Shown piece after piece: positions 1-8,215 of a DNA stretch of 45,612 nt. This DNA comes from Streptomyces longispororuber. Its GTDB lineage: Bacteria; Actinomycetota; Actinomycetes; Streptomycetales; Streptomycetaceae. Numbering within the stretch: position 1 is the stretch's first letter; each line of letters starts with the position of its first letter. Location of the stretch: positions 1 through 45,612 of the forward strand of contig NZ_JAMOLN010000060.1 in NCBI RefSeq assembly GCF_024448165.1, read 5' to 3'. The notes under the pieces were generated by a model. It saw only the letters and a list, made by a program, of their open reading frames with translations. It was not told where the DNA came from and searched no databases. Made by a program: the position numbers and the translations under genes.

Positions 1-1
1 G

Positions 2-58
2 GGCGAGCTGTGGGACCTGCTGCGCGGCGAGGTGCACCAGGAGGCGGTCCCGGCATGA
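2..58 (+). CDS. ABC transporter ATP-binding protein, C-terminal end only
   Basis: Only the last 18 codons are in the window; the frame is open from base 2 and stops with TGA at 56-58. The residues (GELWDLLRGEV and onward) resemble the C-terminal tail of SsuB/TauB-type ATPases. The stop overlaps the ATG of the permease gene (ATGA at 55-58), which is normal translational coupling of an importer's ATPase to its permease. Identity is inferred mainly from this position; the ATPase motifs lie outside the window. Confidence 0.6.
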   Translation, partial: GELWDLLRGEVHQEAVPA

Positions 59-921
59 CGACCACGACGCCCGCCGAGCGGACCGACGCCGTACTGGTCC
101 GCGCCCCCGGCCCCCAGGAACTCCACCCCACCCGCACCCGCCGCAGGCACCGCACCCTCGAACTCTCCCTCGCGGTGGCGGTCCCCCTGGTCCTGGTCCT
201 GCTGTGGCAGCTCGCGGCCGCCGAGTCCTGGATCGACGACCGCGTCTACCCGGCACCGTCCACGATCCTCGCCGACGGCTGGGACCGGGCGGCCGACGGC
301 GACCTGTGGCCCGACGTGTGGGCCACCCTCAAGCGCGTCCTCGCGGGCTACGCGATCGGCACCGTCACCGGCTACCTCCTGGGCCTCCTCATGGGCTCGG
401 TCCCCCTGATCCGCGCCGCGCTCGAACCCCTCCTCGACGCCCTCTACGTCGTCCCGAAGCTCGCCCTGCTCCCGGTCTTCCTGAACATGTTCGGCCTCGG
501 CGAAGGCCCCCAGATCGCCCTGGTCGCGGCGACCGTCTTCTTCTTCGTGTGGATCTCCACCATGGCCGCGGTGCTCTCGGTCCCGGCCGGCCACCGCGAC
601 GCCGGCCAGGTCTTCGGCGCCTCGCCCTGGCAGATGTTCCGCCACGTCCTGCTGCCCGCCTCCCTGCCGGCCGTCCTGGTCGGCGCGCGCATCGCGGCGG
701 GCGTCGCCGTCCTCGTCATCGTCGCCTCGGAGCAGATCGCCGCGGCGAACGGCCTCGGCCACCTCATCTTCGACGCCCGCGCGCTCTTCCAGAACGACGT
801 GATGTTCGTCGGCATCGTCTGCGTCGCCGTCCTCGGCGTCGTCTTCTCCGAACTGGTGCGCCTCGCGGGCCGGCTGCTCACCCCCTGGGCGCCGCGCGAC
901 CGCGGCCGCGGCCAGTCCTGA
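55..921 (+). CDS. ABC transporter permease, SsuC/TauC-like
   Basis: A 288-residue integral membrane permease of the BPD_transp_1 family that would form the channel of an importer for a small anion or organic substrate (nitrate, sulfonate, taurine or a pyrimidine precursor type). Hydrophobic segments begin near residue 38 and recur to the C terminus. The cytoplasmic EAA-type loop that docks the ATPase is visible as AGQVFGASPWQMFRHVLLPASLP-like sequence near residues 180-205. The start is the ATG at 55, which overlaps the preceding ATPase stop; an in-frame upstream start at base 10 would lie inside the ATPase gene. The lipoprotein gene follows 61 bases downstream. Substrate cannot be assigned from sequence. 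Confidence 0.9.
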   Translation: MTTTTPAERTDAVLVRAPGPQELHPTRTRRRHRTLELSLAVAVPLVLVLLWQLAAAESWIDDRVYPAPSTILADGWDRAADGDLWPDVWATLKRVLAGYAIGTVTGYLLGLLMGSVPLIRAALEPLLDALYVVPKLALLPVFLNMFGLGEGPQIALVAATVFFFVWISTMAAVLSVPAGHRDAGQVFGASPWQMFRHVLLPASLPAVLVGARIAAGVAVLVIVASEQIAAANGLGHLIFDARALFQNDVMFVGIVCVAVLGVVFSELVRLAGRLLTPWAPRDRGRGQS

Positions 922-982
922 TCCCCTCCCTCACCCCCTCTCCTCTCCCCCCGTTCCACGCGACGTCCCGTACGGAGGCTCC

Positions 983-2119
983 ATGCGCACGAGAAACATG
1001 GGTACGACCCTGCTCCTGACCGGCGCGCTCATCGCCGCCGCGACCGGCTGCGCCAAGAACGACACCCCGTCCGGCACCGCCGCGAAGCCCCGTACGATCA
1101 AGGCGGTCGCGGGCTGCGGCAAGGGGAGCTGGACCGACCCGTCCGACCTCGCGCCCGACCGGAAACCGGCCCGCTGCACCTCCGGCGCCCCCGCCCCGGT
1201 CAAGCTCGCCAAGACCCGCAAGCTGACGATCGCCACCGGCACCCTGGCCGCCGAGTACGTGGCCCCGCTCGAAATGGCCGTCAAGAAGGGCGAGTTCGAG
1301 AAGGAGGGCCTGGACGTCACGCTGAAGGTCCTGCCCACGCCCGACGCGCTCCCCCTCCTCGCCAAGGGCGACATCGACGCCCAGTGGGCGGCGCCCGAGG
1401 CGGCCGTCATGAACGGCATCCTCGGCGGCTTCGACATCAAGTGGGTCGCCGCCAACTTCTCCCCGGGTCCCGGCTCCAAGAGCGGCCTGTGGGTGCGCCT
1501 CAAGGACGGCCAGAGCGCGTCCCACGTCGCCATGGCGGGACGGAGGATGGGCACGATGATCGGCAAGGGGTCGGTCATCTCGTACCCCATGGACACGGCG
1601 CTCAAGAAGCACGGCGGCGGCCTCGACAAGATCCAGTTCCAGCAGCTCGGCTCCGCCGACGTCCTCACCGCGCTGCAGAACGGCGGCGTCGACTCGGCCT
1701 GGCTGCTCGACCCGGTCTGGCGCAAGGTCGACGGCGACAAGCGCTTCGCGTTCCTCGGCGGCCAGCCCCAGGGCGAGCCGCTCGGCGGCCTGCTGTTCGG
1801 CCCGAAGCTCCTCAAGGAGGACCCGGACGCCGGCGTCGCCTTCCTGCGCGCCTACATCCGCACGGTGAACACGTACTTCGCGGGCGACTACAAGAAGGAC
1901 CCCGCCTTCGTCGCCGAGCTGGCCGCCCTGCTGAAGACGGACAAGGCGGTCCTGGAGTCGACGCCGTCCCTGCGCATGGACTGGGAGATCCGCTCCGGCA
2001 CGACGGACCGGCTCCAGCAGGCGTACGAGGCGGCGGGCGTCTCGAAGGGCGATCCGCTGCCGGAGTCGAGGACGGTCGACAGGAAGCTGTACGAGGAGGC
2101 CGTGGGCCATACGTCCTGA
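983..2119 (+). CDS. ABC transporter substrate-binding lipoprotein (NMT1/SsuA-like)
   Basis: A 378-residue extracellular solute-binding protein. The N terminus is a lipoprotein signal: two arginines, a hydrophobic run and a Cys at residue 23 (AAATGC). The body has the periplasmic-binding type 2 layout of the SsuA/TauA/NMT1 group, with LTIATGTLAAEYVAPLEMA opening lobe 1 and an AQWAAPEAAVMNGI segment where ligand-loop residues usually lie. A GGAG ribosome site precedes the ATG. It completes an ATPase-permease-lipoprotein importer operon and is followed by a strong hairpin terminator. About 40 unusual residues lie between the lipobox and the first domain strand, with paired cysteines that may form a disulfide. 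Substrate unknown. Confidence 0.88.
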   Translation: MRTRNMGTTLLLTGALIAAATGCAKNDTPSGTAAKPRTIKAVAGCGKGSWTDPSDLAPDRKPARCTSGAPAPVKLAKTRKLTIATGTLAAEYVAPLEMAVKKGEFEKEGLDVTLKVLPTPDALPLLAKGDIDAQWAAPEAAVMNGILGGFDIKWVAANFSPGPGSKSGLWVRLKDGQSASHVAMAGRRMGTMIGKGSVISYPMDTALKKHGGGLDKIQFQQLGSADVLTALQNGGVDSAWLLDPVWRKVDGDKRFAFLGGQPQGEPLGGLLFGPKLLKEDPDAGVAFLRAYIRTVNTYFAGDYKKDPAFVAELAALLKTDKAVLESTPSLRMDWEIRSGTTDRLQQAYEAAGVSKGDPLPESRTVDRKLYEEAVGHTS

Positions 2120-2137
2120 CACGGGCCCGGACATGCG

Positions 2138-2171
2138 CCGAGGCCCGGAGCTTTACGGCTCCGGGCCTCGG
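2138..2171. terminator. Bidirectional hairpin terminator
   Basis: Perfect 14-bp stem (2138-2151 with 2158-2171) and a 6-base loop. It lies between the ABC lipoprotein gene on + and the 3' end of an initiator tRNA on -, so it probably ends both transcripts. Confidence 0.85.
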
Positions 2172-2179
2172 ACTTTCAG

Positions 2180-2253
2180 TAGCGGGGACAGGATTTGAAC
2201 CTGCGACCTCTGGGTTATGAGCCCAGCGAGCTACCGAGCTGCTCCACCCCGCG
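2180..2253 (-). tRNA. Initiator tRNA-Met (CAT), copy 1
   Basis: A 74-base cloverleaf on the minus strand with anticodon CAT in loop CTCATAA. The acceptor stem starts with C1 opposite U72, an unpaired first position, and three consecutive G-C pairs support the anticodon loop (GGG/CCC). Both are identity features of initiator rather than elongator tRNA-Met. CCA is not encoded. The T-arm reads GGTTCAAATCC. It is identical to the copy at 4373-4446. A good promoter lies 13 bases upstream of the mature 5' end and a strong terminator lies just downstream. Confidence 0.97.
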
Positions 2254-2265
2254 TCGGTGAACCCA

Positions 2266-2294
2266 ACTCTATGTCACGCCCCCGACCAGCGCAA
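2266..2294 (-). promoter_or_regulatory. Promoter of initiator tRNA copy 1
   Basis: On the minus strand: -35 TTGCGC (2294-2289), 17-bp spacer, -10 TAGAGT (2271-2266). Transcription would start a few bases before the tRNA. This matches the spacing of vegetative (HrdB-type) promoters. Copy 2 has no comparably good match. Confidence 0.65.
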
Positions 2295-2327
2295 ATCCAT
2301 TTCCCCGCGCCCTGCACCGACCGCGCC

Positions 2328-4133
2328 CTACGCCGACAGCTCCTCGCGCAGCGCGTCCCGCAACCGCCCGGCGCGCTCCGCGACCTCCGCGGGCCCGAGC
2401 TCGACGGCCCGGGACGCCCACTTCTGCCCCTCGACCAGATCACCGCGCCGCGCCCGCAGCAGAGCGAGCCTGAGCGCCGCCCGGCCGTGCCCGGAGTCGG
2501 CCGCCCGCGTCCACCACAGCGCCGCCTCCGGCTCGCTGCCCTCCCGCGCCAGCAGCAGCCCCAGGTTGAACGCACCGTTGCGCGACCCGGCCTCGGCCGC
2601 CTCGCGGTACCAGCGCGCCGCCTCGACGACGTCGCCGCGCGCCGCCGCGAGCATCCCGACCCGCACCTGGGCCCGCCGGTGCCCGTGCTCGGCAGCCCGC
2701 TCGTACCACTCCTCGCACTCGCTCTTCACGGTGACGGGCTCGCCCAGCTCGTGCCGCACCTCGGGCGGCCGGCGCACGTCGAGCAGGGAGGCCAGCCGGT
2801 ACGCCGCCTCCGGGCTGCCGCCACCCGCGGCGCACCGCAGGTGCCGCTCGGCGCTCTGCTCGTCGCCCTCGCGCAGCCGCGCGATGCCGACCTGGAGCGC
2901 GGCATCCGTGTGTCCTCCGGCAGCGGCCCGCTCGTACCACTGGACCGCCTGCTGGGCGGCCGCCTCGTCCTCGCGGCCCGCGTACAGGATGCCGAGGTTG
3001 AAGGCCGCGTCGACGCTGCCCGCCTCGGCCGCCTTGGAGAACCAGGGCTCGGCGCCGACCGCGTCCCCGTTCTGCAGGAGCAGCACGGCGAGCGCGTTCG
3101 CCGCCTCGCGGTGACCCGCGTAGGCGGCACGCCGGTACCAGCCCTCGGCCTGCGCCGTGCGCTTCTGCTCGGCGCAGAGCAGGCCCAGGTTGTACGCGCC
3201 GTTGTTGTCGCCCGCGTCCATCGCCGCGCGGTACCAGCGCTCGGCGGTCTGGGTCTCGCCGCGCTGCGCGTGCAGCGCGCCCAGCGCGTTCGCCGCGTTC
3301 CCGTCGCCGTCCTGGGCGGCGCGCAGCCACCACACGGCGGCGCTCTCCTCGTCACCCGCGTCCCGCAGCAGGAAGGCGAGGGCGCACGCGGCGCGCGGCT
3401 CGCCGTCCTTGGCGGACGTCAGGTACCAGCGCCCGGCCTCCTTGAGGTCGCCGCGCTTCTCCAGGATCGCGCCGAGGTGCAGCGCGGCCCTGCGGTGTCC
3501 GCGCGCGGCGGCCTGCCGGTACCACTGCTCGGCCTCTTCCGCCGGATTCTTGTCGTCACCGGCGACGAGCACGTCGGCGCCGCCCTTGCGGTCGAGCGCG
3601 CGGGCGAGGCGGTAGGCGGCCTCGCGGTGCCCGCGCTCGGCGGCGACCCGCATCCAGCGCTCGGCGCCGACGTCGGTGCGGTGCTCCAGGAGGTCGGCGA
3701 GGGCGTACGCGCCCAGCGTGTGGCCCTGCTCGGCGGACTGGCGCAGCCAGTACTCGGCGGCGGGCTCGTCACCCCGCTCGCGGTGGTACCGGCCGAGGGC
3801 GTGCGCGGCGGCGGCCGAACCGGCGACGGCGGCGACCCGCCACCATCCCGCGGCCTCGTCCGCGTAGCCGCGCTGGTGGAGCAGGACACCCAGATTGTTG
3901 GCCGCGGCCCGGTCGCCCTCGCCCGTGGCGGCGCGCAGCAGGGGCTCGGCTCCGTCGAGATCACCGCGGCGCAGCAGCATGGCGCCGAGGACACTCATCG
4001 CCTCGACGTCGCCGGCCTCCGCGGCCAGCCGCTGGCGTGCTTCTTCTGCCGCCTCGCCGGGTTCGTCCCGGCCGGAAGGCTGCACAAACCGCCCTGTCTC
4101 CAACAGAGTTGCCTTGTCCCCCATAACGTCCAT
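2328..4133 (-). CDS. Sel1-like repeat (TPR-type) protein
   Basis: A 601-residue (598 from the second Met) protein built almost entirely of Sel1-type helical repeats of about 36 residues, with recurring patterns such as EAAYRLA, NNLGVLL, AEPWFSKAAEAG and WYRRAAYAGHREAAN from about residue 40 to the end. No signal peptide or membrane segment is visible, so it is probably a cytoplasmic protein-interaction scaffold. Starts at ATG 4131-4133 or 4122-4124 cannot be separated by ribosome site. It is the only protein gene between the two initiator tRNA genes and is on their strand. Partners and function are unknown. Confidence 0.85.
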   Translation of the reverse strand: MDVMGDKATLLETGRFVQPSGRDEPGEAAEEARQRLAAEAGDVEAMSVLGAMLLRRGDLDGAEPLLRAATGEGDRAAANNLGVLLHQRGYADEAAGWWRVAAVAGSAAAAHALGRYHRERGDEPAAEYWLRQSAEQGHTLGAYALADLLEHRTDVGAERWMRVAAERGHREAAYRLARALDRKGGADVLVAGDDKNPAEEAEQWYRQAAARGHRRAALHLGAILEKRGDLKEAGRWYLTSAKDGEPRAACALAFLLRDAGDEESAAVWWLRAAQDGDGNAANALGALHAQRGETQTAERWYRAAMDAGDNNGAYNLGLLCAEQKRTAQAEGWYRRAAYAGHREAANALAVLLLQNGDAVGAEPWFSKAAEAGSVDAAFNLGILYAGREDEAAAQQAVQWYERAAAGGHTDAALQVGIARLREGDEQSAERHLRCAAGGGSPEAAYRLASLLDVRRPPEVRHELGEPVTVKSECEEWYERAAEHGHRRAQVRVGMLAAARGDVVEAARWYREAAEAGSRNGAFNLGLLLAREGSEPEAALWWTRAADSGHGRAALRLALLRARRGDLVEGQKWASRAVELGPAEVAERAGRLRDALREELSA

Positions 4134-4330
4134 CGTCGCACCACCTGCAACCCGGTTACACCTGGTATACCGCAGCCCGTGAGGTCACTTCAGCGTTTTG
4201 TCGACATGCCCACAGAGAGATAAGTGAAACACAATTTTCCCAACTACCCCCGGGCGGAGCAGCGTTCGCACGTACTTGGTACACAGTTCGCACATGCCAG
4301 TGGCTCGTGACACCCGGGCCCTTGACGCAC

Positions 4331-4364
4331 CGAAGGCTCGGAAGCTGATGCTTCCGAGCCTTCG
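4331..4364. terminator. Hairpin terminator downstream of initiator tRNA copy 2
   Basis: Perfect 15-bp stem (4331-4345 with 4350-4364) around a 4-base loop, placed 9 bases past the tRNA 3' end. It is analogous to the terminator after copy 1 but of unrelated sequence. The remaining 4134-4330 stretch contains only the upstream region of the Sel1 gene; I see no gene there. Confidence 0.8.
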
Positions 4365-4372
4365 ATCATCAG

Positions 4373-4446
4373 TAGCGGGGACAGGATTTGAACCTGCGAC
4401 CTCTGGGTTATGAGCCCAGCGAGCTACCGAGCTGCTCCACCCCGCG
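4373..4446 (-). tRNA. Initiator tRNA-Met (CAT), copy 2
   Basis: Sequence-identical to the copy at 2180-2253, including the C1 x U72 mismatch and the three G-C pairs next to the anticodon loop. Identity extends three bases past the 3' end (CAG on the + strand), then stops. Its 5' end is 43 bases after the stop of the UPF0182 gene, so it may be processed from that transcript or use a weak promoter (a TACGGT -10-like hexamer with no good -35). Confidence 0.97.
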
Positions 4447-4489
4447 CCGTTGTGTTCAAACCGTACCACGGCGCGAGGGGGCGGCTGAC

Positions 4490-7444
4490 TCAGCCGCCTG
4501 CAGCCTCCTTGTCGTCACCGTTCTTGGCGCTGCCGCCGTCCGCCTTCTTGTCCGCGCTGTTGTCCGCGTTCTTGTCGGCGTTCTTGTCGGCGTTCTGCTT
4601 CGCCTCCTTGTCGGCCTGCGTCTGAGCCTTCTCGGCGCGCTCCAAGGCGTCCTGCAGCTTGTCCTGCGCGTCCCCGTAGGCGGACCAGTCGCCGTCCTTC
4701 ATGGCCTTCTGGCCGTCCTCGAACGCCTTCTCCGCGTCCGCGAGCGCCTCCTTGACGGTGGAGTTCGCCGGCGGCGTCGTGCTCCCGCCCGGCTTCTCCG
4801 GCTCGGCCGGGGTGGCCCCGTCCACTTCGAAGGCCTGGTTGAGCGCCTCCGAGAGCGAATTGGCGAAGCCGTTCCTGTCGCCGTACGAGACCGCGACCTT
4901 GCGCATCAGCGGGTACTCGGAGTTGCGGCCCTGTGCGTAGATCGGCTCCACGTAGAGGAAGCCCTTGTCGAGCGGCACCGTCAGCAGATTGCCGTACAGG
5001 ACCGTCGAGTCGGCGCCCTTCATGTCGCGCACCCAGTTCGCCACCGGATCCCAGGAGTTGAGCTTGTTCTGCACCTGCTCAGGTCCCTGGACCTTGTCCT
5101 CGGTGACTCTCAGCAGCCTTATGGCGCCGTAGTCCTTACTGGTCGCGTCGGCGTCCACCGCCATGAAGGCCCGTAGGTTCGGCCTGCCGCTCGGCGTGAA
5201 CGTCGTCGTCAGCGAGAACTGCTGGCTGGTCTGGCCCGGCATCTTCATGGACAGGTAGTACGGCGGGACCGCGCTGTTGTCCTTCTTGGTCGGGTCGTTC
5301 GGGACCTGCCAGGCGTCGGACGCGTTGTAGAACTGGTCGGAGTCCGTGACGTGGTACAGGGTCAGCAGCTCGCGCTGGACCTTGAACATGTCCTGCGGGT
5401 AGCGCAGGTGCTCCTTGAGGTCGGCCGGGATGGCGCTCTTGGGCTCGACCGTGTCGGGGAACGCCTTCTGCCACGTCTTCAGGACCGGGTCGGCCTCGTC
5501 CCAGGCGTAGAGCTTGACCTCGCCCGTGTACGCGTCGACGGTCGCCTTCACCGAGTTGCGGATGTAGTTGACCTGGTTCTGCTGGGCCACCACCGCGCGC
5601 TGGTTGTCGCCCTCGTTGAGGGAGTCGGCCGTGGTGTCACCGAGCGTCGTGCGGGACGCGTACGGGTACCCGTTCGACGTCGTGTAGGCGTCGACAACCC
5701 ACTTGATCTTGCCGCCGACGACCGTCGGATAGGCGTCGCCGTCGATGGTCAGCCACGGGGCGACCGCCTCGACGCGCTCCTTCGGCGTGCGGTTGTACAG
5801 GATCCGCGACCCGTCGCCGATGGCTCCGGAGTAGAGGATCTGCGGCTCGCTGAAGGAGACCGCGTACGCGGCGCGGTTGATCGGGTTGGAGAGGTTGATG
5901 CCGCTGTTGCCCGTGTAGCTGGTGGTCTTCTGCGTGCCGTCGTCCTGCTCGTAGTCCAGCTCCTTCTGCGGCCCGCCGACGATCGAGTACTGCGTCGTCT
6001 TCTCGCCGTAGTAGATGCGCTGGTTGTAGTCGCCGAGGTCACCGGTGGTCGGCAGACCCGACTCGGTGAACTGCGGGGCGCCCTGCGAGGTGGACGTGCC
6101 CTTCGCCGTCACGGCTCCGTAGCCGTGCGTGTAGACGAAGTGGTCGTTGATCCAGTTGCGCTTGTCGAGCTTGCTCAGGTTCAGCTCGCGCAGGCCGACC
6201 ACGGTGTCCTGGCCGTTGTAGCGGTCCACGTCCAGGGTCGTCGGGAACTGGTAGTACTTCCGCTGCTGCTCCAGCTGCTGGAAGGTGGGCGACACGACGT
6301 TCGGGTCGTTCAGCCGGTAGCTGGCCGCCGAATCGGCGTCCGTGCGCTGCGCCTTGGTGTCGTCGCCGCTCTTGCCGCTGTAGTCGACGGGCGTGGCCTT
6401 GTCGATGCCGTACGCCTTGCGGGTCGCCTCGATGTTCTTCTCGATGTACGGGGCTTCCTTGGACTGCTCGTTCGGCTGGACCTGAAACTTCTGGACGATG
6501 GCCGGGTACAGGCCGCCGATCAGGATCGCCGAGAGCACCATCAGGCCGAAGCCGATGACCGGCAGCTGCCAGGTGCGCCGCCACAGGGTGGCGAAGAAGA
6601 GGATCGCGCAGATGACGGCGATGCAGAACAGGATCGTCTTCGCCGGCAGGTACGCGTTCGCGTCGACGTAGCGCAGGCCCGTCCAGTTGTCCGTCGCCTT
6701 GAAGTCGCTCGACTTCACCGCGAGCCCGTACCGGTCAAGCCAGTACGCGACCGCCTTCAGGGCCACGAACACGCCCAGCAGGACGGACAGGTGCCCCGTC
6801 GCGGCCGCCGTGGCACGCGCGCCCGGGCTGGTGATGCGCAGCCCGCCGTACAGGTAGTGCGTGAGCGCGGCGGCGACCAGGCCGATGACGGCGGCCGCGA
6901 AGCCGAAGCCCAGCAGGAAGCGGTACCAGGGCAGGTCGAACGCGTAGAAGGACACGTCCATGTGGAACTGCGGGTCCTTCTGGTTGAAGGGCACCCCGTT
7001 CACGAACATCAGCCACGTGCGCCACTGGCTCGCCGCGGACGCGCCCGCGATCAGGCCCACCAGGGCGGTGATCCCGAGCAGCAGCCACTTCTTGAAGGGC
7101 GCGATGCCCATCCGGTAGCGGTCGAGGCTCTGCTGCTCCATCGACATGGCGCTCAGCGGCGGGCGCAGGCGGTGCGCCAGCCAGACGTTCACCCCGACGG
7201 CGAGCGCCATGAGCAGACCGAAGATGAAGAACAGCCCGATCTTCGTCCACAGCATCGTCGTGAAGACGGACGAGAACTTGACCGACCGGTACCAGAGCCA
7301 GTCCGTCCAGAACCCGGCGAACATCACGAACGCCATGCCCAGCACGGCCAGGACGCCAAGCGTCAACAGCAGCGTCCGGGCACGTCGGGACGGTCGGCCC
7401 ACTCTGATCCGCGGCCCCGTCGGGCCCCCGCCGCGGTCCGGCAT
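4490..7444 (-). CDS. UPF0182 family large membrane protein
   Basis: About 984 residues. Seven hydrophobic segments occupy roughly the first 320 residues, followed by a large, probably extracytoplasmic region containing the family's recurring YPAIVQKFQVQPNE and VDAYTGEVKLYAWDE-type stretches. A low-complexity charged tail rich in K, A, D and N (KNADKNADKNAD) closes the protein. UPF0182 (COG1615) is widespread in actinobacteria and cyanobacteria; its function is not established. ATG 7442-7444 (MPDRGGGP) is chosen as start; a GTG 21 bases upstream is in frame but lacks a well-spaced ribosome site. An inverted repeat (4480-4498) overlaps the stop codon and may slow or end transcription before the tRNA. 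Confidence 0.9.
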   Translation of the reverse strand: MPDRGGGPTGPRIRVGRPSRRARTLLLTLGVLAVLGMAFVMFAGFWTDWLWYRSVKFSSVFTTMLWTKIGLFFIFGLLMALAVGVNVWLAHRLRPPLSAMSMEQQSLDRYRMGIAPFKKWLLLGITALVGLIAGASAASQWRTWLMFVNGVPFNQKDPQFHMDVSFYAFDLPWYRFLLGFGFAAAVIGLVAAALTHYLYGGLRITSPGARATAAATGHLSVLLGVFVALKAVAYWLDRYGLAVKSSDFKATDNWTGLRYVDANAYLPAKTILFCIAVICAILFFATLWRRTWQLPVIGFGLMVLSAILIGGLYPAIVQKFQVQPNEQSKEAPYIEKNIEATRKAYGIDKATPVDYSGKSGDDTKAQRTDADSAASYRLNDPNVVSPTFQQLEQQRKYYQFPTTLDVDRYNGQDTVVGLRELNLSKLDKRNWINDHFVYTHGYGAVTAKGTSTSQGAPQFTESGLPTTGDLGDYNQRIYYGEKTTQYSIVGGPQKELDYEQDDGTQKTTSYTGNSGINLSNPINRAAYAVSFSEPQILYSGAIGDGSRILYNRTPKERVEAVAPWLTIDGDAYPTVVGGKIKWVVDAYTTSNGYPYASRTTLGDTTADSLNEGDNQRAVVAQQNQVNYIRNSVKATVDAYTGEVKLYAWDEADPVLKTWQKAFPDTVEPKSAIPADLKEHLRYPQDMFKVQRELLTLYHVTDSDQFYNASDAWQVPNDPTKKDNSAVPPYYLSMKMPGQTSQQFSLTTTFTPSGRPNLRAFMAVDADATSKDYGAIRLLRVTEDKVQGPEQVQNKLNSWDPVANWVRDMKGADSTVLYGNLLTVPLDKGFLYVEPIYAQGRNSEYPLMRKVAVSYGDRNGFANSLSEALNQAFEVDGATPAEPEKPGGSTTPPANSTVKEALADAEKAFEDGQKAMKDGDWSAYGDAQDKLQDALERAEKAQTQADKEAKQNADKNADKNADNSADKKADGGSAKNGDDKEAAGG

Positions 7445-7584
7445 CTGGAAAGCCAAGGTGCGCACCTCGAAAGTTCAGTAATCGATCGGTCAGGCCCCCG
7501 AGATCGCGGACCCATCACCTATGCAACTTACTCACGCTTTACTCAGTTCCCGGTTCGGGGGAGGAACGAGGCAGGATTGTGACC

Positions 7585-8127
7585 ATGTCCAACACTCCTA
7601 TGGCAGCGAGCCCCCTCACCCGGGCCGTCCTCGAGATCGACGAGTACGCCTCCGGCCTCGGCTGGGACCAGCCCGCGCGCCTCTTCGCCCTCGTCGACAC
7701 CGCCGCGCTGCGCGCTCAGGAACCCGCTCTCGCCGCCCAGCTCGGCCTGGAGGGCGAGCAGGAGGCCCCCGGCCTCACCCCGATCGAGCAGGACGAGGTT
7801 CCCGCCGACAAGCCGCTGGACGAGTTCCTCGGCACCATCGCGTGGCCCGACGCCGTCGCGGGCTGCGCCCTGACGGTGGAGCGCCTCATGCTGCCGCCGT
7901 CCGCGGAAGCGTCCGTCCCCGAGGGCCTCAGCGACAAGAAGCTCGCCAAGTGGGTGGCCGAGCACCCGGACCGCCAGGAGGTCCGGATGACGGTCGCGGT
8001 GCTGCGCGACGGCACCCGTGACTCGGCGCTGCGGCTGCGCGAGAAGGACTCGCCCACCGAGGTCCTCACCGGGGCGGAGCTCGTCCCCGGTCTCGCCGAG
8101 GCACTGGCGGCGACGTTCGCCGACTGA
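7585..8127 (+). CDS. PPA1309 family protein (conserved, unknown function)
   Basis: A 180-residue soluble protein. The opening SPLTRAVLEIDEYASGLGWDQPARLFALVDT and the later IAWPDAVAGCALTVERLMLPP match the actinobacterial PPA1309 family, which is seen next to UPF0182 in many actinomycetes. The ATG at 7585 is preferred over the GTG at 7579 because GGCAGG sits 9 bases upstream of the ATG but only 3 from the GTG. It is divergent from UPF0182 across about 140 bases (7445-7584) with no confident promoter, and converges on the PDZ protease gene with a strong shared terminator. Confidence 0.85.
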   Translation: MSNTPMAASPLTRAVLEIDEYASGLGWDQPARLFALVDTAALRAQEPALAAQLGLEGEQEAPGLTPIEQDEVPADKPLDEFLGTIAWPDAVAGCALTVERLMLPPSAEASVPEGLSDKKLAKWVAEHPDRQEVRMTVAVLRDGTRDSALRLREKDSPTEVLTGAELVPGLAEALAATFAD

Positions 8128-8157
8128 GTTCCCGCGGGTTCCTGAGTTCTTCCTCAC

Positions 8158-8206
8158 CTACGTAGAGGGGCGCCGCCGGATGTTCCGGCGGCGCCCCTCT
8201 ACGTAG
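8158..8206. terminator. Strong bidirectional terminator
   Basis: Perfect 23-bp stem (8158-8180 with 8184-8206) with a 3-base loop, between convergent genes. Confidence 0.92.
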
Positions 8207-8215
8207 TGCCGTGTC

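Noticed and set aside
878..2134. 418-codon frame opposite the ABC lipoprotein
   Set aside because: Antisense of a clear lipoprotein gene; typical high-GC shadow.
2217..4223. 668-codon frame on + through tRNA copy 1 and opposite the Sel1 gene
   Set aside because: It runs through a tRNA and mirrors Sel1 repeats; the product is low-complexity with no family.
4185..4469. 94-codon frame on - containing initiator tRNA copy 2
   Set aside because: It is mostly tRNA sequence and terminator stem read as protein.
5351..7582. Long open frame on + opposite UPF0182 (743 codons)
   Set aside because: It is the antisense shadow of a recognisable membrane protein; composition is Arg/Val/Asp-rich without domains and it has no ribosome site.
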